Below are positions 38,669 to 47,867 of a stretch of 61,096 nt of DNA, piece by piece (position 1 is the stretch's first letter; each line of letters opens with the position of its first letter). Source of the stretch: Fidelibacterota bacterium (GTDB taxonomy: Bacteria; Fidelibacterota; Marinisomatia; Marinisomatales; TCS55); assembly GCA_014381755.1 (NCBI GenBank), contig JACNLB010000083.1, positions 1-61,096 on the forward strand, read 5' to 3'. Below the pieces are notes generated by a model that made no database searches, was not told the DNA's origin, and saw only the letters and a program-made list of their open reading frames with translations. A program made the translations under genes and the position numbers.

Positions 38669-39916
38669 CTATTGGTTCATTGTTTCCATAAATTCTTCAT
38701 TGGATTTGGTACGCTTCATTCGTTCATGCATGAACTGCATTGCCTCAATAACATTCATCTCGTTTAGCAGTTTACGCAAGATCCACATTCGAGCCAGTGT
38801 TTTTTTATCCAACAATAATTCTTCTTTTCTTGTCCCCGAGCGAATAATGTCAAAGGAAGGGTAAATCCTGCGATCGCTTAAACGCCTATCTAACACCAGT
38901 TCCATATTGCCGGTTCCTTTAAACTCTTCAAAAATGACTTCATCCATTCGACTGCCTGTGTCAATTAGGGCTGTAGATACAATGGTAAGACTACCGCTTT
39001 CCTCAGTATTTCGAGCCGCTCCGAAGAATTGCTTTGGCTTTTTCAGCGCATTTGCATCTACTCCTCCGGAAAGAATTTTACCGCTATGAGGAATAACTGC
39101 ATTATGTGCTCGCCCCAAACGCGTTAAGCTATCCAGCAGAATAACGACATCATCGCCATATTCCACCATGCGCCTTGCTTTCTGAAGAACCATGTCAGCT
39201 ACGGCAACGTGGCGTTCAGGCGGTTCATCAAATGTTGAGCTAACCACCTCAGCCTCTACATGACGTTTCATATCTGTCACTTCTTCAGGCCGTTCATCAA
39301 TGAGTAAAATGATTAATTTTACGTTTGAATGATTTTTCAAAATTGAATTAGCAATTTTTTGAAGTAATATTGTTTTACCTGTTTTTGGCTGGGCAACAAT
39401 CAGTCCTCGCTGACCTTTGCCAATAGGTGAGACAAGATCCATTATTCGAGTAGATAAATCTTTTGGATCCGCTTCTAGGTTAAATTTTTCTTCAGGATAA
39501 AGCGGCGTCAGGTTATCAAAAAGAATAGCTTGTTTAACGTGATCCGGACTTTTATCATTGACCGTTTCCATTTTTAATAGTGCATAAAACCGTTCTTTCT
39601 CTTTCGGTTTACGAATCTGTCCATAAATGGAATGACCGGTTCTTAACCCAAATCGTTTGATTTGGGATGGGCTTACGTAAATATCGTCGGGACCGGGTAA
39701 ATAATTAAAGTCTGGACTGCGTAAAAAACCGTATCCTTCTTTTAATACTTCCAGAACACCTTTGGCGTGTAATACACCTTCTTTTTCATTTTGTGTTTCA
39801 AGAATTTTGACAATTAATTCCTGTTTATTCAAACCGGAAAACCCTGGGATTTCCAGCTCATGGGCCTTTTTTGCCAATTCCTTGATGTTTAATGATTGTA
39901 GTTGATTAACATCCAT
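38669..39916 (-). CDS. rho: Transcription termination factor Rho
   Basis: Hexameric RNA-dependent helicase that ends transcription, 415 residues, standard length. The N-terminal Rho_N helical domain ('[18 protein letters not shown]') precedes the RNA-binding cold-shock domain ('[20 protein letters not shown]'), the Walker A region '[17 protein letters not shown]', Walker B '[16 protein letters not shown]', and the Q/R-loop regions '[20 protein letters not shown]' and '[19 protein letters not shown]'. It has no bicyclomycin-altering insert. It is the first gene of the run rho, Cas6b-like, aminotransferase, rpmE, with its promoter in the 60 bp before the start. Confidence 0.98.
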   Translation of the reverse strand: MDVNQLQSLNIKELAKKAHELEIPGFSGLNKQELIVKILETQNEKEGVLHAKGVLEVLKEGYGFLRSPDFNYLPGPDDIYVSPSQIKRFGLRTGHSIYGQIRKPKEKERFYALLKMETVNDKSPDHVKQAILFDNLTPLYPEEKFNLEADPKDLSTRIMDLVSPIGKGQRGLIVAQPKTGKTILLQKIANSILKNHSNVKLIILLIDERPEEVTDMKRHVEAEVVSSTFDEPPERHVAVADMVLQKARRMVEYGDDVVILLDSLTRLGRAHNAVIPHSGKILSGGVDANALKKPKQFFGAARNTEESGSLTIVSTALIDTGSRMDEVIFEEFKGTGNMELVLDRRLSDRRIYPSFDIIRSGTRKEELLLDKKTLARMWILRKLLNEMNVIEAMQFMHERMKRTKSNEEFMETMNQ

Positions 39917-39971
39917 ATATAAATAACTCCAATATAATATGTACTAATGTTGAATTGTTGAAATCTGTTTT

Positions 39972-40000
39972 AAAAAATGATGCCCCTGCGGGAGCAGGTG
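39972..40000 (-). terminator. Intrinsic terminator after folC
   Basis: CCTGC/GCAGG (39985-39989 with 39994-39998) with a GGGA loop plus one outer G-C pair makes a short GC-rich hairpin. On the minus strand it is followed by CATCATTTTTTA. It lies 25 bp beyond the folC stop and ahead of rho, and should close the amidase-murI-folC transcript. Confidence 0.7.
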
Positions 40001-40025
40001 CTTGCTTACGATACTGGAAATTACT

Positions 40026-41291
40026 CTAAATCCTTCCATAGTCAAAGGAAAATTGAAAATGCCCAAAAACAGGTTTAGCAATGTAATGGGAACCAAAAAT
40101 AATTCCAGGATTATCGTCATGCAAGTAGGGTGCGAAATCTGTAATTTGTTTTAGAGGCATTGCTTCTATTCCAAGTTTACTTAAGTTTGATGATAACACT
40201 TCAGATTTCATTAGCAATCCTTTTTCATCATCCACAACAAACAGTTTTTCAAAATAACCTCGAATAGCGTTTGATATAATATCAAGTTCCTTATCTTCCT
40301 TAAGAGCAAATAATCCAATTGGCTTTTTTTTGAAGATTTGATTTGCTGTTTTTAGAAGAGTTCTGATTCCATCTTCGTTATGCGCAACATCGTAAATAAT
40401 GTATGGATCACGAGATAATACCTGAAATCTACCCGGCCAAAGGGCATTGTATAAACCGGTTCTAATGTGATTTTCAGAAATGTCTTCACTAAAATGATTT
40501 ATTACTGCAATAGCCAGCGCTGCATTCTGTGCCTGATGTTCACCCATAAGGGATAATTGATAGTGTGAACCTCCCTGCTGAAAAACTGTTCCTTCCACCG
40601 AAACTGTATACTTTTCAGGCGGGTCAACTAACATAAGTTGAGCGTTCATTTCTGCGGTTTTTTGATCCAATACCTCATATACAGGTTTTTTTTGTTTGGC
40701 AGTAATTACAGGAATGTTTTCCTTAATAATTCCTGCTTTTTCCTGAGCAACGGTTTTTAAATCATCCCCCAACAAATCAAGATGGTCAAGGCTCACCGGA
40801 GTGATAACAACCATTTCTGGAGTAATAACATTGGTAGAATCCAACCGACCGCCTAATCCTGTTTCTATAACAGCAATATCAACTTTTTCCTGTTCAAAAT
40901 ACCAAAAAGCCATTACGGATGTTGTTTCAAAAAATGTGCTTTCGATGCGTTGAATATCAGCGGAATATGCTTGCATGAATTCAACAATTTTTTCATTAGT
41001 AATTGGAATTCCATTGACTCTAATTCGCTCATTAAATCGCACCAAATGCGGTGATGTATACAACCCAACACTTAATCCGGATGTGCGCAAAATCGAATCA
41101 ATGAATGCAGCCGTTGACCCTTTCCCATTGGTCCCTGCCAAGTGAATAAATTTTAAGTGATTATGAGGATTTTGACAGGCCTCAAGTAATTGATGAGTAT
41201 GTTTCAGCCCTGTTTTAATTCCCAAGCGCTGTAAACTATATAAATCTTGTAGAAGAGATTGAAAATCAGATGTCATGTACAGTCTGGACAT
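40026..41291 (-). CDS. folC: Folylpolyglutamate/dihydrofolate synthase
   Basis: Mur-ligase superfamily enzyme adding glutamate to folates, 421 residues. It has 'LGIKTGLKHTHQLLE' at the N-terminus, the ATP loop 'HLAGTNGKGSTAAFID', 'SPHLVRFNERIRVNG', 'ETGLGGRLDSTNVI' and 'VSLDHLDLLGDDLKTVAQEKAGII' with the carbamylated-lysine region, and the linker to the C-terminal ligase domain 'GRFQVLSRDPYIIYDVAHN'. The ATG at 41291 overlaps murI by 26 nt. An in-frame ATG at 41276 would overlap by 11 nt and is equally possible. Confidence 0.95.
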   Translation of the reverse strand: MSRLYMTSDFQSLLQDLYSLQRLGIKTGLKHTHQLLEACQNPHNHLKFIHLAGTNGKGSTAAFIDSILRTSGLSVGLYTSPHLVRFNERIRVNGIPITNEKIVEFMQAYSADIQRIESTFFETTSVMAFWYFEQEKVDIAVIETGLGGRLDSTNVITPEMVVITPVSLDHLDLLGDDLKTVAQEKAGIIKENIPVITAKQKKPVYEVLDQKTAEMNAQLMLVDPPEKYTVSVEGTVFQQGGSHYQLSLMGEHQAQNAALAIAVINHFSEDISENHIRTGLYNALWPGRFQVLSRDPYIIYDVAHNEDGIRTLLKTANQIFKKKPIGLFALKEDKELDIISNAIRGYFEKLFVVDDEKGLLMKSEVLSSNLSKLGIEAMPLKQITDFAPYLHDDNPGIIFGSHYIAKPVFGHFQFSFDYGRI

Positions 41292-42069
41292 GGTCCATGG
41301 GAGAACCTAAAAATCGCTGGCCTACATCTTCAAATCGCATAGGAATATCTGTTACAAAACAGGTCAGCCTTCCTTTTTCATCCATATCATTCAGTTGATT
41401 TGTGTCCAAAAGGTTCTTCTTAACTGCTCTGGCAACTGCGGAAGCTGAATCAATTAATATTGTTTCATCATTTACCTGATTTGCAATTACATCTTTTAAT
41501 AGAGGATAGTGCGTACACCCTAAAATAAGTGTATCAATCTTGTTATTATTCAATGGTGATAAATAATGATTCACAATTGAATTTGTTACTTCGCCTTCCA
41601 ACCATCCTTCTTCAGCCAAAGGCACCAATAATGGGCAAGCGTGTGAACTCGTTTGTATTTCTGCATTTAAATCTTCCATCGCTTTTTCATACGCCTTGGA
41701 TGAAATGGTTGCCACTGTTCCAATAATGCCAATATGATTATTTCTTGTTGTTTTAACCGCTTCTGCTGCTCCCGGATTTATTACGCCGATCACGGGTATT
41801 GTGCAATGTTGTTGTAATTCATCCAAGGCTAAAGCTGAAGCTGTATTGCAGGCTACAACAATCAATTTTGCATCATGCTTCATTAAAAAATCTGCGATTT
41901 CAAGGGAATATTCTTTGATCAATTCACTACTTTTATTTCCGTAGGGGACTCGAGCGGTATCGCCAAAATAGACGATGGATTCATTTGGTAAAAGTGATCG
42001 TAACGCCTTGGCAACCGTCAAACCGCCCAGCCCGGAATCAAATACGCCAATGGGTCGTGAATCGGCCAT
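41266..42069 (-). CDS. murI: Glutamate racemase
   Basis: Makes D-glutamate for peptidoglycan, 267 residues. The two catalytic cysteines are in 'VVACNTASALAL' and 'LILGCTHYPLL', with 'GVFDSGLGGLTVAKAL' at the N-terminus and 'VYFGDTARVPYG' for substrate binding. It begins at the A of the amidase stop codon (TAATG) and overlaps folC downstream, giving a cell-wall and folate operon of three genes. Confidence 0.97.
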   Translation of the reverse strand: MADSRPIGVFDSGLGGLTVAKALRSLLPNESIVYFGDTARVPYGNKSSELIKEYSLEIADFLMKHDAKLIVVACNTASALALDELQQHCTIPVIGVINPGAAEAVKTTRNNHIGIIGTVATISSKAYEKAMEDLNAEIQTSSHACPLLVPLAEEGWLEGEVTNSIVNHYLSPLNNNKIDTLILGCTHYPLLKDVIANQVNDETILIDSASAVARAVKKNLLDTNQLNDMDEKGRLTCFVTDIPMRFEDVGQRFLGSPMDHVQTVHDI

Positions 42070-43556
42070 TATCCTTCAGCCAATAATTCTTCTCGAAGGG
42101 AACGAAATTTTACAATAGCACTAAAAATCCCTTCCGCTATTTTTTGACGGTATGATGCTTGTTTTAAGCGTTTTTCTTCCGTTGGGTTCGACAGGAATCC
42201 TGTTTCTATTAATACGTTTGGCATACTGGCTCCTATCAAAACAACGAATCCTGCCTGCTTCACCCCGCGGTTAGGTGAATTCAGTCTGTTGCCAAGTTCC
42301 TCTTGAATAAAGGCAGCCAGTTCCTCGCTCTCTTTTAAAAACATGGATTGTGCCATGGTCGCCATTATCAGGTTTTCACCTGTTAATTCTTTATATTTAT
42401 CTCCACTGTGTTCTTCAAGTTTAATGACGGCATTTTCCCGAGAAGCCAAGGCAATCGCATCATCTGATTTCCCTTGTTTGAGTAAATAAGATTCAAACCC
42501 TCTTGCTGTTCGATTGGGATTACTGTTGGCGTGAATACTGACAAATATTTTACCATTGCTTTCATTGGCAATTTTAGTCCGTTTCCAAAGGGGAATAAAA
42601 ATATCTTCTTCTCTCGTATAAACAACATTAATATTTGTTTTTTTCTCCAAAAGCAAACCCAATCGTTTACTGATATCCAGTACAATATCTTTTTCTCTTG
42701 TACCGCTCCTTCCAACTGTGCCTCCATCTTTTCCGCCGTGGCCGGCATCCAACACAACCGTATCCAACCGCCAACGGTTTCGCAATTTACGTATACGTTC
42801 TGCGCTCTTGTCAAATGGAGTACGCAGTGTAATTACAATTGCATTAGGATCGGGGCTTTGAAATACTTCATGGCCGATGATACTTGATCGTAAACGGATC
42901 GCTATTTGAGCGGATTCCGAAAATTGGTTTGCAGTCACTTTAGCAACCACACCTCGCGTATCGGCTTTGTTGATTCGTGTTGTATCTACAATGCCATCTT
43001 GTACTGTTAAATAAAACCAACCGTTATCATGTTCAAATGAACTAATATGTCCTTCTAAAAATCTTTCTCGTGTATAAATGGTTAAAATTGTGCCGTTGGC
43101 TTTTTGGTCAATATCAAGACCTGTAATATTGAACTTTACAACATCAATATCCAGTCGTTGTTTTATAGGATCATAGGTTAATCCAGGTAAAACAGTTTGC
43201 TTTAAAATGTTGAAAATAGGCACAGCAGGTAGGTAAATATCATCGCCGCTATCTATGGCGTAAACTGGCATATGATATACTTCTTCATCCACAAGGATAT
43301 AACTGGAATTGCTTGAAATTTTGATGCGAGTATCAGAAAAATACAAGACCATCTTCATACGTTCTTTATTAATAAACGGCAGTCGTGAAGTCAAAACTCT
43401 GGATAAATCATTTGCAGAAACATACGTTACATTCGAATTATCTAATATGTGCAGTTCATTTTCTTTTTGATTCACTCTATTGACAACCAGAATAGTTGCT
43501 GATAGGTGAGCGCTCAAGAAGAATGCTATAATTATGGTTTTATAAAACGTAAACAT
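42069..43556 (-). CDS. N-acetylmuramoyl-L-alanine amidase with N-terminal AMIN-like domains
   Basis: Exported peptidoglycan hydrolase of 495 residues. After the signal peptide ('YKTIIIAFFLSAHLSATI') comes a copper-amine-oxidase-N-like/AMIN-type region (about 20-250), which in relatives targets the septum. The Amidase_3 catalytic domain has zinc ligands His in 'VVLDAGHGGKDGG', Glu in 'GTREKDIVLD', His in 'VSIHANS', and the catalytic Glu in 'VLIETGFLSNP'. The order of ligands is complete, so it should be active in cell separation or wall remodelling. It is first in the murI-folC operon. Confidence 0.95.
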   Translation of the reverse strand: MFTFYKTIIIAFFLSAHLSATILVVNRVNQKENELHILDNSNVTYVSANDLSRVLTSRLPFINKERMKMVLYFSDTRIKISSNSSYILVDEEVYHMPVYAIDSGDDIYLPAVPIFNILKQTVLPGLTYDPIKQRLDIDVVKFNITGLDIDQKANGTILTIYTRERFLEGHISSFEHDNGWFYLTVQDGIVDTTRINKADTRGVVAKVTANQFSESAQIAIRLRSSIIGHEVFQSPDPNAIVITLRTPFDKSAERIRKLRNRWRLDTVVLDAGHGGKDGGTVGRSGTREKDIVLDISKRLGLLLEKKTNINVVYTREEDIFIPLWKRTKIANESNGKIFVSIHANSNPNRTARGFESYLLKQGKSDDAIALASRENAVIKLEEHSGDKYKELTGENLIMATMAQSMFLKESEELAAFIQEELGNRLNSPNRGVKQAGFVVLIGASMPNVLIETGFLSNPTEEKRLKQASYRQKIAEGIFSAIVKFRSLREELLAEG

Positions 43557-43600
43557 ACGTGGGAAATTATTGTATCAAAGTTAACTCTGGTAATGATGCA

Positions 43601-45394
43601 CTAGAAAATTATTTGGATTGCTAACGCATATCGTTGGTCGGGAGTTCCAGAAAAATTCATTGTTTTCCATGCAGACCTCCAACGTACGTATATCTGATAG
43701 TTATTTTTACTCTTCATCTTAATTTTAAAGCCTAACAATTGTTTATTATCTGATACAGCCAAGCTGCGCATTTCTCCGGGAAGGTTCAGATTCCAAAAAT
43801 AGACACGCCCGTTATAATCATCAACATTAGCTGTAATCCAGCTTCCCGTAATAACGAAGTTAGGTATTTTCCAATTAAACCGTGTTTCAATTCCCAACCC
43901 CTGAGATTCATTATTATAAAATGTTGAATTTATTTGCCAACGTAAATCTAAATCTTTAGTGGCTTGAAACTGGTATTGACCTTTAGCTGTTGTGCGATTG
44001 ATATTGTAATTAATTGAATTTGGAAAATACATTTGATTCATCTGTAATTGATTGCTTACCCTGTATTGAGTTTTGAATCGATGTTTTTTGCTGTGCCATT
44101 GCCATCGTATACCTGATTCATATTTTATATTATTGCTTGTTGTTAGTGTGTTATCTTCAATTTTTTCAGCTATATCACTGTAAAGTGAAATAATATGTTT
44201 TTCATATTTTAACTGTACATTTTGAAAAATTCCTTTTTCACCTTCTTCCTGACCTTGCCATTCTGAAAAAGGTTGTGTTCTATACGTTCTGAAATTAGTA
44301 GGATAATAGCGTAGAGAAATAAGATATTTTATTGAACCAGTTCTATAAAAAGCTCCCCCCAATACAGCCGTAGATGAATGATTATTTAATGCAGTTTCTC
44401 CAAACCAATGCAATTCATTTTGTCTGCCAGACGTAAAAATGGATACCGACCTTTGCTGAATTTTTCCACCTTCATTATCTTCAACGCTTTGTGCATTCAG
44501 TAAAGCACCCAGCTGATATGAAGTGTAATTATTATTCCACATAACTGTCGCTGCATTTTCCACTAATTGATTTTGCTTTAACAAGTCGTTTTGGGTTAAA
44601 TGCAAACCTGTTTTATCCAATTTGATTTCCTCTCCCGATAAGTAACCGTCCTGATAAGTTCTGCCCAAGGAATACGTAAATTTACCAAACTGTGTTTGCT
44701 GTTCACCGCCAAAACCCCGAGTACTCCAATATTCATTGCTTGAGCGATAACCCTTTATTCCTTTCCCTTGGCGGGGAAGTGTATTTACAGTTTCAAATCC
44801 TTTATGAACCGATGTTGATCGCCAAGCAATCAATCCATAACCTCCAATCAGCTGGTGATCACCTGCAATGAAATTCATGTTGAGGGAATTCCATTTTAGA
44901 TAAATACTATTATGATCAACTATATGCTGCTCGCCCGGATCTTTTTCGAGAAGAATTCCAAAACCATATTTTCCGAAACTCCCAATTGCCCGCCAATCAT
45001 GGCGAACACCATCCTGAAATGATATTTTCTCCTTAATGGATAATTTTAATGGATTCGTAACAACAATACGAATGCTATTTATCAGTTGTTGAGTTGCGAT
45101 TGATAAATGATTATTTGATTTAAGATCGTTCATGTCTTTTGCTTTAAGAATGATATCTAGATCAGACACAGGCAAGACAGATGTCCCAGTCAATATTGAT
45201 ACAACATCAGCATAAGCAACAGGTGTGTTGATTAAGTGTTGAATATCATTCAAATCTTCTTCAGGAATAGACGACTCTGCGTCATAACCCAATAAGACAA
45301 ACCAATCTTCCGCTGAATGAATTTTTTCAGCGGATGGTAAGCCCCACACCAAACCAGTGAGACAAATCCAAATGACTATGTGATGATACCGCAT
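43601..45394 (-). CDS. Outer-membrane barrel-like protein with degenerate helix-hairpin-helix N-terminus
   Basis: A 597-residue exported protein (signal 'IVIWICLTGLVWGLPSAE'). Residues about 45-110 ('EEDLNDIQHLINTPVAYADVVSIL', 'LPVSDLDIILKAKDMNDL') follow the ComEA-style helix-hairpin-helix pattern 'DLN...L..lP....A..I', but the glycines of the hairpins are mostly lost. The rest is a long series of amphipathic strands, for example 'FNWKIPNFVITGSWITANV', and the protein ends in 'YALAIQIIF' with terminal Phe, as expected of an outer-membrane barrel. It shares a 68-nt overlap with the upstream gene, an unusual and probably deliberate coupling. Its function is unknown. Confidence 0.8.
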   Translation of the reverse strand: MRYHHIVIWICLTGLVWGLPSAEKIHSAEDWFVLLGYDAESSIPEEDLNDIQHLINTPVAYADVVSILTGTSVLPVSDLDIILKAKDMNDLKSNNHLSIATQQLINSIRIVVTNPLKLSIKEKISFQDGVRHDWRAIGSFGKYGFGILLEKDPGEQHIVDHNSIYLKWNSLNMNFIAGDHQLIGGYGLIAWRSTSVHKGFETVNTLPRQGKGIKGYRSSNEYWSTRGFGGEQQTQFGKFTYSLGRTYQDGYLSGEEIKLDKTGLHLTQNDLLKQNQLVENAATVMWNNNYTSYQLGALLNAQSVEDNEGGKIQQRSVSIFTSGRQNELHWFGETALNNHSSTAVLGGAFYRTGSIKYLISLRYYPTNFRTYRTQPFSEWQGQEEGEKGIFQNVQLKYEKHIISLYSDIAEKIEDNTLTTSNNIKYESGIRWQWHSKKHRFKTQYRVSNQLQMNQMYFPNSINYNINRTTAKGQYQFQATKDLDLRWQINSTFYNNESQGLGIETRFNWKIPNFVITGSWITANVDDYNGRVYFWNLNLPGEMRSLAVSDNKQLLGFKIKMKSKNNYQIYVRWRSAWKTMNFSGTPDQRYALAIQIIF

Positions 45395-46124
45395 AATTGA
45401 TATTTAATTGTTTATATAATATTTCAAAACCTGCTGTAGTCTGGCCAGGATATGAAGCGTGCCCTGTATGAATTACAACCCATGGCAAGAGTTTTAATTC
45501 TCCACCAAACTTCAATCGGCTTTTATATGAAGTGTCTTGTTCCCATTCCATGACTAACGTTGCTTTTGGTATTGGATTATATACCAATGCTGAAACGATG
45601 ACTTGAGGAATAGCATCCTTTGATTTTCCTATAGTAGGTCTATTTATATTTCGCCAAATTCCTCGCCAGCGTAAAGATTCATTCAGTTCCATTCGCCACC
45701 CGATATTGATTCCCACACTACTGGCACTGCCATAATTTTTGATTTGTAAATTATAGACCATTATTCCCATACCAATATTTAATTTATCCGAAAGCGATCT
45801 GCCCATTGCTAAACACCAAATTGTTTCACCATACAGCTTATCTCCAAGAAAGCTGGCTCCTACAGCAATAAACCCTTTTTTAAATGGCTGTGCTATTGCT
45901 GTGCTGTGGTGCCGAAGGAGGTTTAGCCCAAACCGTTTCCCGGATGAAATAGCAACGTTTCTTTTTTTAAATGCCGTAACACTCGCTGGGTCTGAAAACA
46001 CACCTATTGCATGTGCATATATATTGACATTGAGTAGGCCAGACCCCACCGCTGCTGGATTAGAAGGATAATGTTCAAATGCTGCAAATAAAAATGTACT
46101 TAAGGACAGCACATACATAATCAA
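45327..46124 (-). CDS. PorV/PorQ-like outer-membrane protein
   Basis: A 265-residue exported barrel-like protein. The N-terminus 'FEHYPSNPAAVGSG...NIYAHAIGVFSDPASVTAF' resembles the start of PorV/PorQ and UPF0164-type proteins, where mature chains begin with glycine/alanine-rich strands and an 'NPA' or 'DPAS' motif. Strands such as 'FIAVGASFLGDKLYGETIWCLAMG' and 'LNIGMGIMVYNLQIKNYG' support a barrel. PorV relatives act in type IX secretion, which would fit the sorting-domain protein at 58371, but this is inference. The last 22 codons overlap the start of the downstream gene, covering its signal peptide. Confidence 0.7.
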   Translation of the reverse strand: MIMYVLSLSTFLFAAFEHYPSNPAAVGSGLLNVNIYAHAIGVFSDPASVTAFKKRNVAISSGKRFGLNLLRHHSTAIAQPFKKGFIAVGASFLGDKLYGETIWCLAMGRSLSDKLNIGMGIMVYNLQIKNYGSASSVGINIGWRMELNESLRWRGIWRNINRPTIGKSKDAIPQVIVSALVYNPIPKATLVMEWEQDTSYKSRLKFGGELKLLPWVVIHTGHASYPGQTTAGFEILYKQLNINYAVSSHSHLDLSHWFGVGLTIR

Positions 46125-46237
46125 TCTTGTTTTACGTAATGTATTTTTAATTTCTATTACCTATCAATCAAAGTGTAACATAGTGGATTATAAAAGTTTA
46201 AACAATATAAATAATTGCTAGAAAGTCTATATAAACA

Positions 46238-46264
46238 ACTGCGCCCCGTCAAGCGGGGCGCAGT
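46238..46264 (-). terminator. GC-rich intrinsic terminator after the small membrane-protein pair
   Basis: ACTGCGCCCCG (46238-46248) and CGGGGCGCAGT (46254-46264) form an 11-bp perfect stem with a TCAAG loop. In the minus direction it is followed by TGTTTATATAG. It is much more GC-rich than the surroundings, starts 25 bp beyond the stop of the 70-residue protein, and insulates the pair from the PorV-like gene. Confidence 0.75.
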
Positions 46265-46289
46265 AAGTAAAATGGATATTGGTTGTAGA

Positions 46290-46502
46290 TTACTTTTTGG
46301 AGTTCATAGCAACGAGAAAAATCAGTGCCAACAGACCGGCAAGGCCTGCGTCACCAAATTGTCCCATTATTCTACCAACTCCTGCAATCACGCCAAATGG
46401 ATCGTCAAATAAAATTCCAATGACGATACCGAGGACCACCAGCGTTTTCAGCAGGTCGGTTATTTTGGCTATCCATTCATTTACGCTGTCAAAAGCATTC
46501 AT
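46290..46502 (-). CDS. Tiny membrane protein, paralogue of its upstream neighbour
   Basis: A 70-residue protein with an amphipathic N-terminal helix ('FDSVNEWIAKITDLLK'), a first membrane helix ('TLVVLGIVIGILF'), a short loop with 'DDPFGVIAGVG', and a second helix 'GLAGLLALIFLVAM' before a Lys-Lys end. It shares spacing and the 'GLAGLLAL-FLV-M' block with the protein at 46582-46788, so the two are tandem duplicates. A consensus ribosome-binding site (AGGAGG) lies before the ATG, so high expression is likely. I do not recognise the family. A pore, a membrane scaffold or a holin-like role are guesses only. Confidence 0.8.
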   Translation of the reverse strand: MNAFDSVNEWIAKITDLLKTLVVLGIVIGILFDDPFGVIAGVGRIMGQFGDAGLAGLLALIFLVAMNSKK

Positions 46503-46532
46503 ATTTCCTCCTATGATGAGGTTAGCAGGATA

Positions 46533-46562
46533 CAGGGTTTCGATTTTAAAAAAGAAACCCTG
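46533..46562. other. Hairpin between the two small membrane-protein genes
   Basis: CAGGGTTTC (46533-46541) and GAAACCCTG (46554-46562) pair perfectly around a 12-nt A/T loop. AGGATA and TATCCT just outside can extend the stem past a 5-nt bulge. It occupies most of the 79-bp gap between the paralogues, so it could tune read-through or mRNA decay between them. Confidence 0.55.
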
Positions 46563-46581
46563 TTAGTTATCCTGTTAATTA

Positions 46582-46788
46582 TCACGCCATCGATACGAGA
46601 AATAGCAGTGCTAATAATCCAGCTAATCCGCCATCTAGAAATGTATTTACCAGATCGACTACACCACCTACAGGATCAAATCCTGTTGAGTATAGGATAT
46701 TAGCAAAAACAAAGAATACGATTAAGCCTTTAATTAGACTTACGATTCCTGAGATGACGCTATTGACAGTTGAACTCACATCAGCCAT
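46582..46788 (-). CDS. Tiny membrane protein, first of a tandem paralogous pair
   Basis: A 68-residue protein: N-terminal amphipathic segment ('VSSTVNSVISGIVSLIKG'), a hydrophobic helix ('LIVFFVFANILYS'), 'GFDPVGGVVDLVNTF', then 'GGLAGLLALLFLVSM' at the very C-terminus. It aligns without gaps of note with the 70-residue neighbour, the most conserved parts being the 'DP-G' turn and the terminal helix. The ribosome-binding site AAGGAGG is near consensus. It has its own gap upstream, which holds a candidate terminator for the glycosyltransferase gene. The family is unrecognised. There are no cysteines or signal peptide cleavage site. Confidence 0.8.
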   Translation of the reverse strand: MADVSSTVNSVISGIVSLIKGLIVFFVFANILYSTGFDPVGGVVDLVNTFLDGGLAGLLALLFLVSMA

Positions 46789-46815
46789 GATGTTCCTCCT
46801 TGGTTTGGTTATTAG

Positions 46816-46843
46816 AAAAAACGGAGACAGTCCGCCCCCGTTT
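46816..46843 (-). terminator. Weak candidate terminator between glycosyltransferase and small-protein genes
   Basis: On the minus strand AAACGG (46843-46838 complement) and CCGTTT (46824-46819 complement) can pair across a 13-nt G/C-rich loop and run into TTTTTT. It lies about 120 bp past the glycosyltransferase stop and just upstream of the AAGGAGG of the first small protein. The stem is short, so the call is tentative. Confidence 0.4.
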
Positions 46844-46961
46844 GGTATGTTCTTCGTTTAGATTTGACTTATATACCTTCAAATCCCTTGAATTTAAGCA
46901 CAATTCGATATTTGTCAACATTTTTATTATAATAAGTAAATATTGTGTTGAATTTCCTTTT

Positions 46962-47867
46962 TCACCGACGATAAACCAATCTTGCACCCTGAATGACCGC
47001 ATCAATGACTTGATACCGAGACAGCCAATAACTATTACAAAAATGACGTGTTTTTGCTACCCAAAAACGTACGATAGGATTAAAAAGTAGATATCCTTTT
47101 ATTGATTTAATCCACTGGCCTCCTAACTCTGCTTTATGCTGGGGAAATTGCTCTAATAACGACGGTAGATTTGTTTTTCCATAGCCATGCATTGAATGAC
47201 AATAATCATTTAATTCACGGGGATGATGATGTTCACAAGCGGCAGAAAACGAAAAACGCAATCCTTCTGGATATGCTTCCCAAAGTCGTATTGCCAATTC
47301 CGTATCTTCTCCTCCATAAGACATTATATTTTCATCAAAAAACTCAATAACATCAAATACTGAACGCTTCAATGATGTATTATTCAGTAAAAAATAGGGG
47401 AATCGGATGGGTATTCCCTCCCCAAAACGCCGAGCACCTCTTCGTGTATCATATAAATATCCATCAAGTTCGTTGGGTATGTGTCCTAGTGGTAGTTGTG
47501 AATCACCAATAACACCCACAACATCATTATCACTTAATATGTTTAGATGTTCTGAAATCCAATTTGATTGAACAGTCATATCGCTATCCAGAAAAATAAT
47601 AACCTCTCCCGTTCCCGATTTTATCCCTGTGTTGCGAGCTGTAGACAAACCTCTATTTTTTTCAAGATGAATTATATTTACATGTTGATGGTGCAAAAAA
47701 GAATCAAGTATTTTTCCGGTTGCATCTGTAGACCCGTCATTAATCAAGTAAATTGAAATTTTATTTTCATCGTATTGCTGTTTTAATAAACTGATTACGC
47801 ATTTTTCAACAACATGAGCCACATTATAGCATGGAACTACAATATCTACTGTAGGTGACCAATTCAA
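46962..47867 (-). CDS. Family 2 glycosyltransferase
   Basis: GT-A fold glycosyltransferase, 301 residues. The start 'VDIVVPCYNVAHVVEKCVISLL', the first Asp motif 'LINDGSTDATGKIL', the DXD motif 'IIFLDSDMTVQ' and the acceptor-side 'GGEDTELAIRLWE' (ED catalytic-base region) are all present. A short hydrophobic C-terminal segment may touch the membrane. Its ATG overlaps the stop of the next glycosyltransferase upstream (ATGA), so both belong to one surface-sugar operon. Sugar and acceptor are unknown. Confidence 0.93.
   Translation of the reverse strand: MNWSPTVDIVVPCYNVAHVVEKCVISLLKQQYDENKISIYLINDGSTDATGKILDSFLHHQHVNIIHLEKNRGLSTARNTGIKSGTGEVIIFLDSDMTVQSNWISEHLNILSDNDVVGVIGDSQLPLGHIPNELDGYLYDTRRGARRFGEGIPIRFPYFLLNNTSLKRSVFDVIEFFDENIMSYGGEDTELAIRLWEAYPEGLRFSFSAACEHHHPRELNDYCHSMHGYGKTNLPSLLEQFPQHKAELGGQWIKSIKGYLLFNPIVRFWVAKTRHFCNSYWLSRYQVIDAVIQGARLVYRR

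Noticed and set aside
37600-40025. Possible CRISPR array near the Cas6b-like gene
   Set aside because: I read both flanks and the rest of the window for regularly spaced 25-40-bp repeats and saw none.
42383-42814. 143-aa minus-strand ORF inside the amidase gene
   Set aside because: It overlaps the well-supported amidase in another frame, has no homology-like motifs and no ribosome-binding site.
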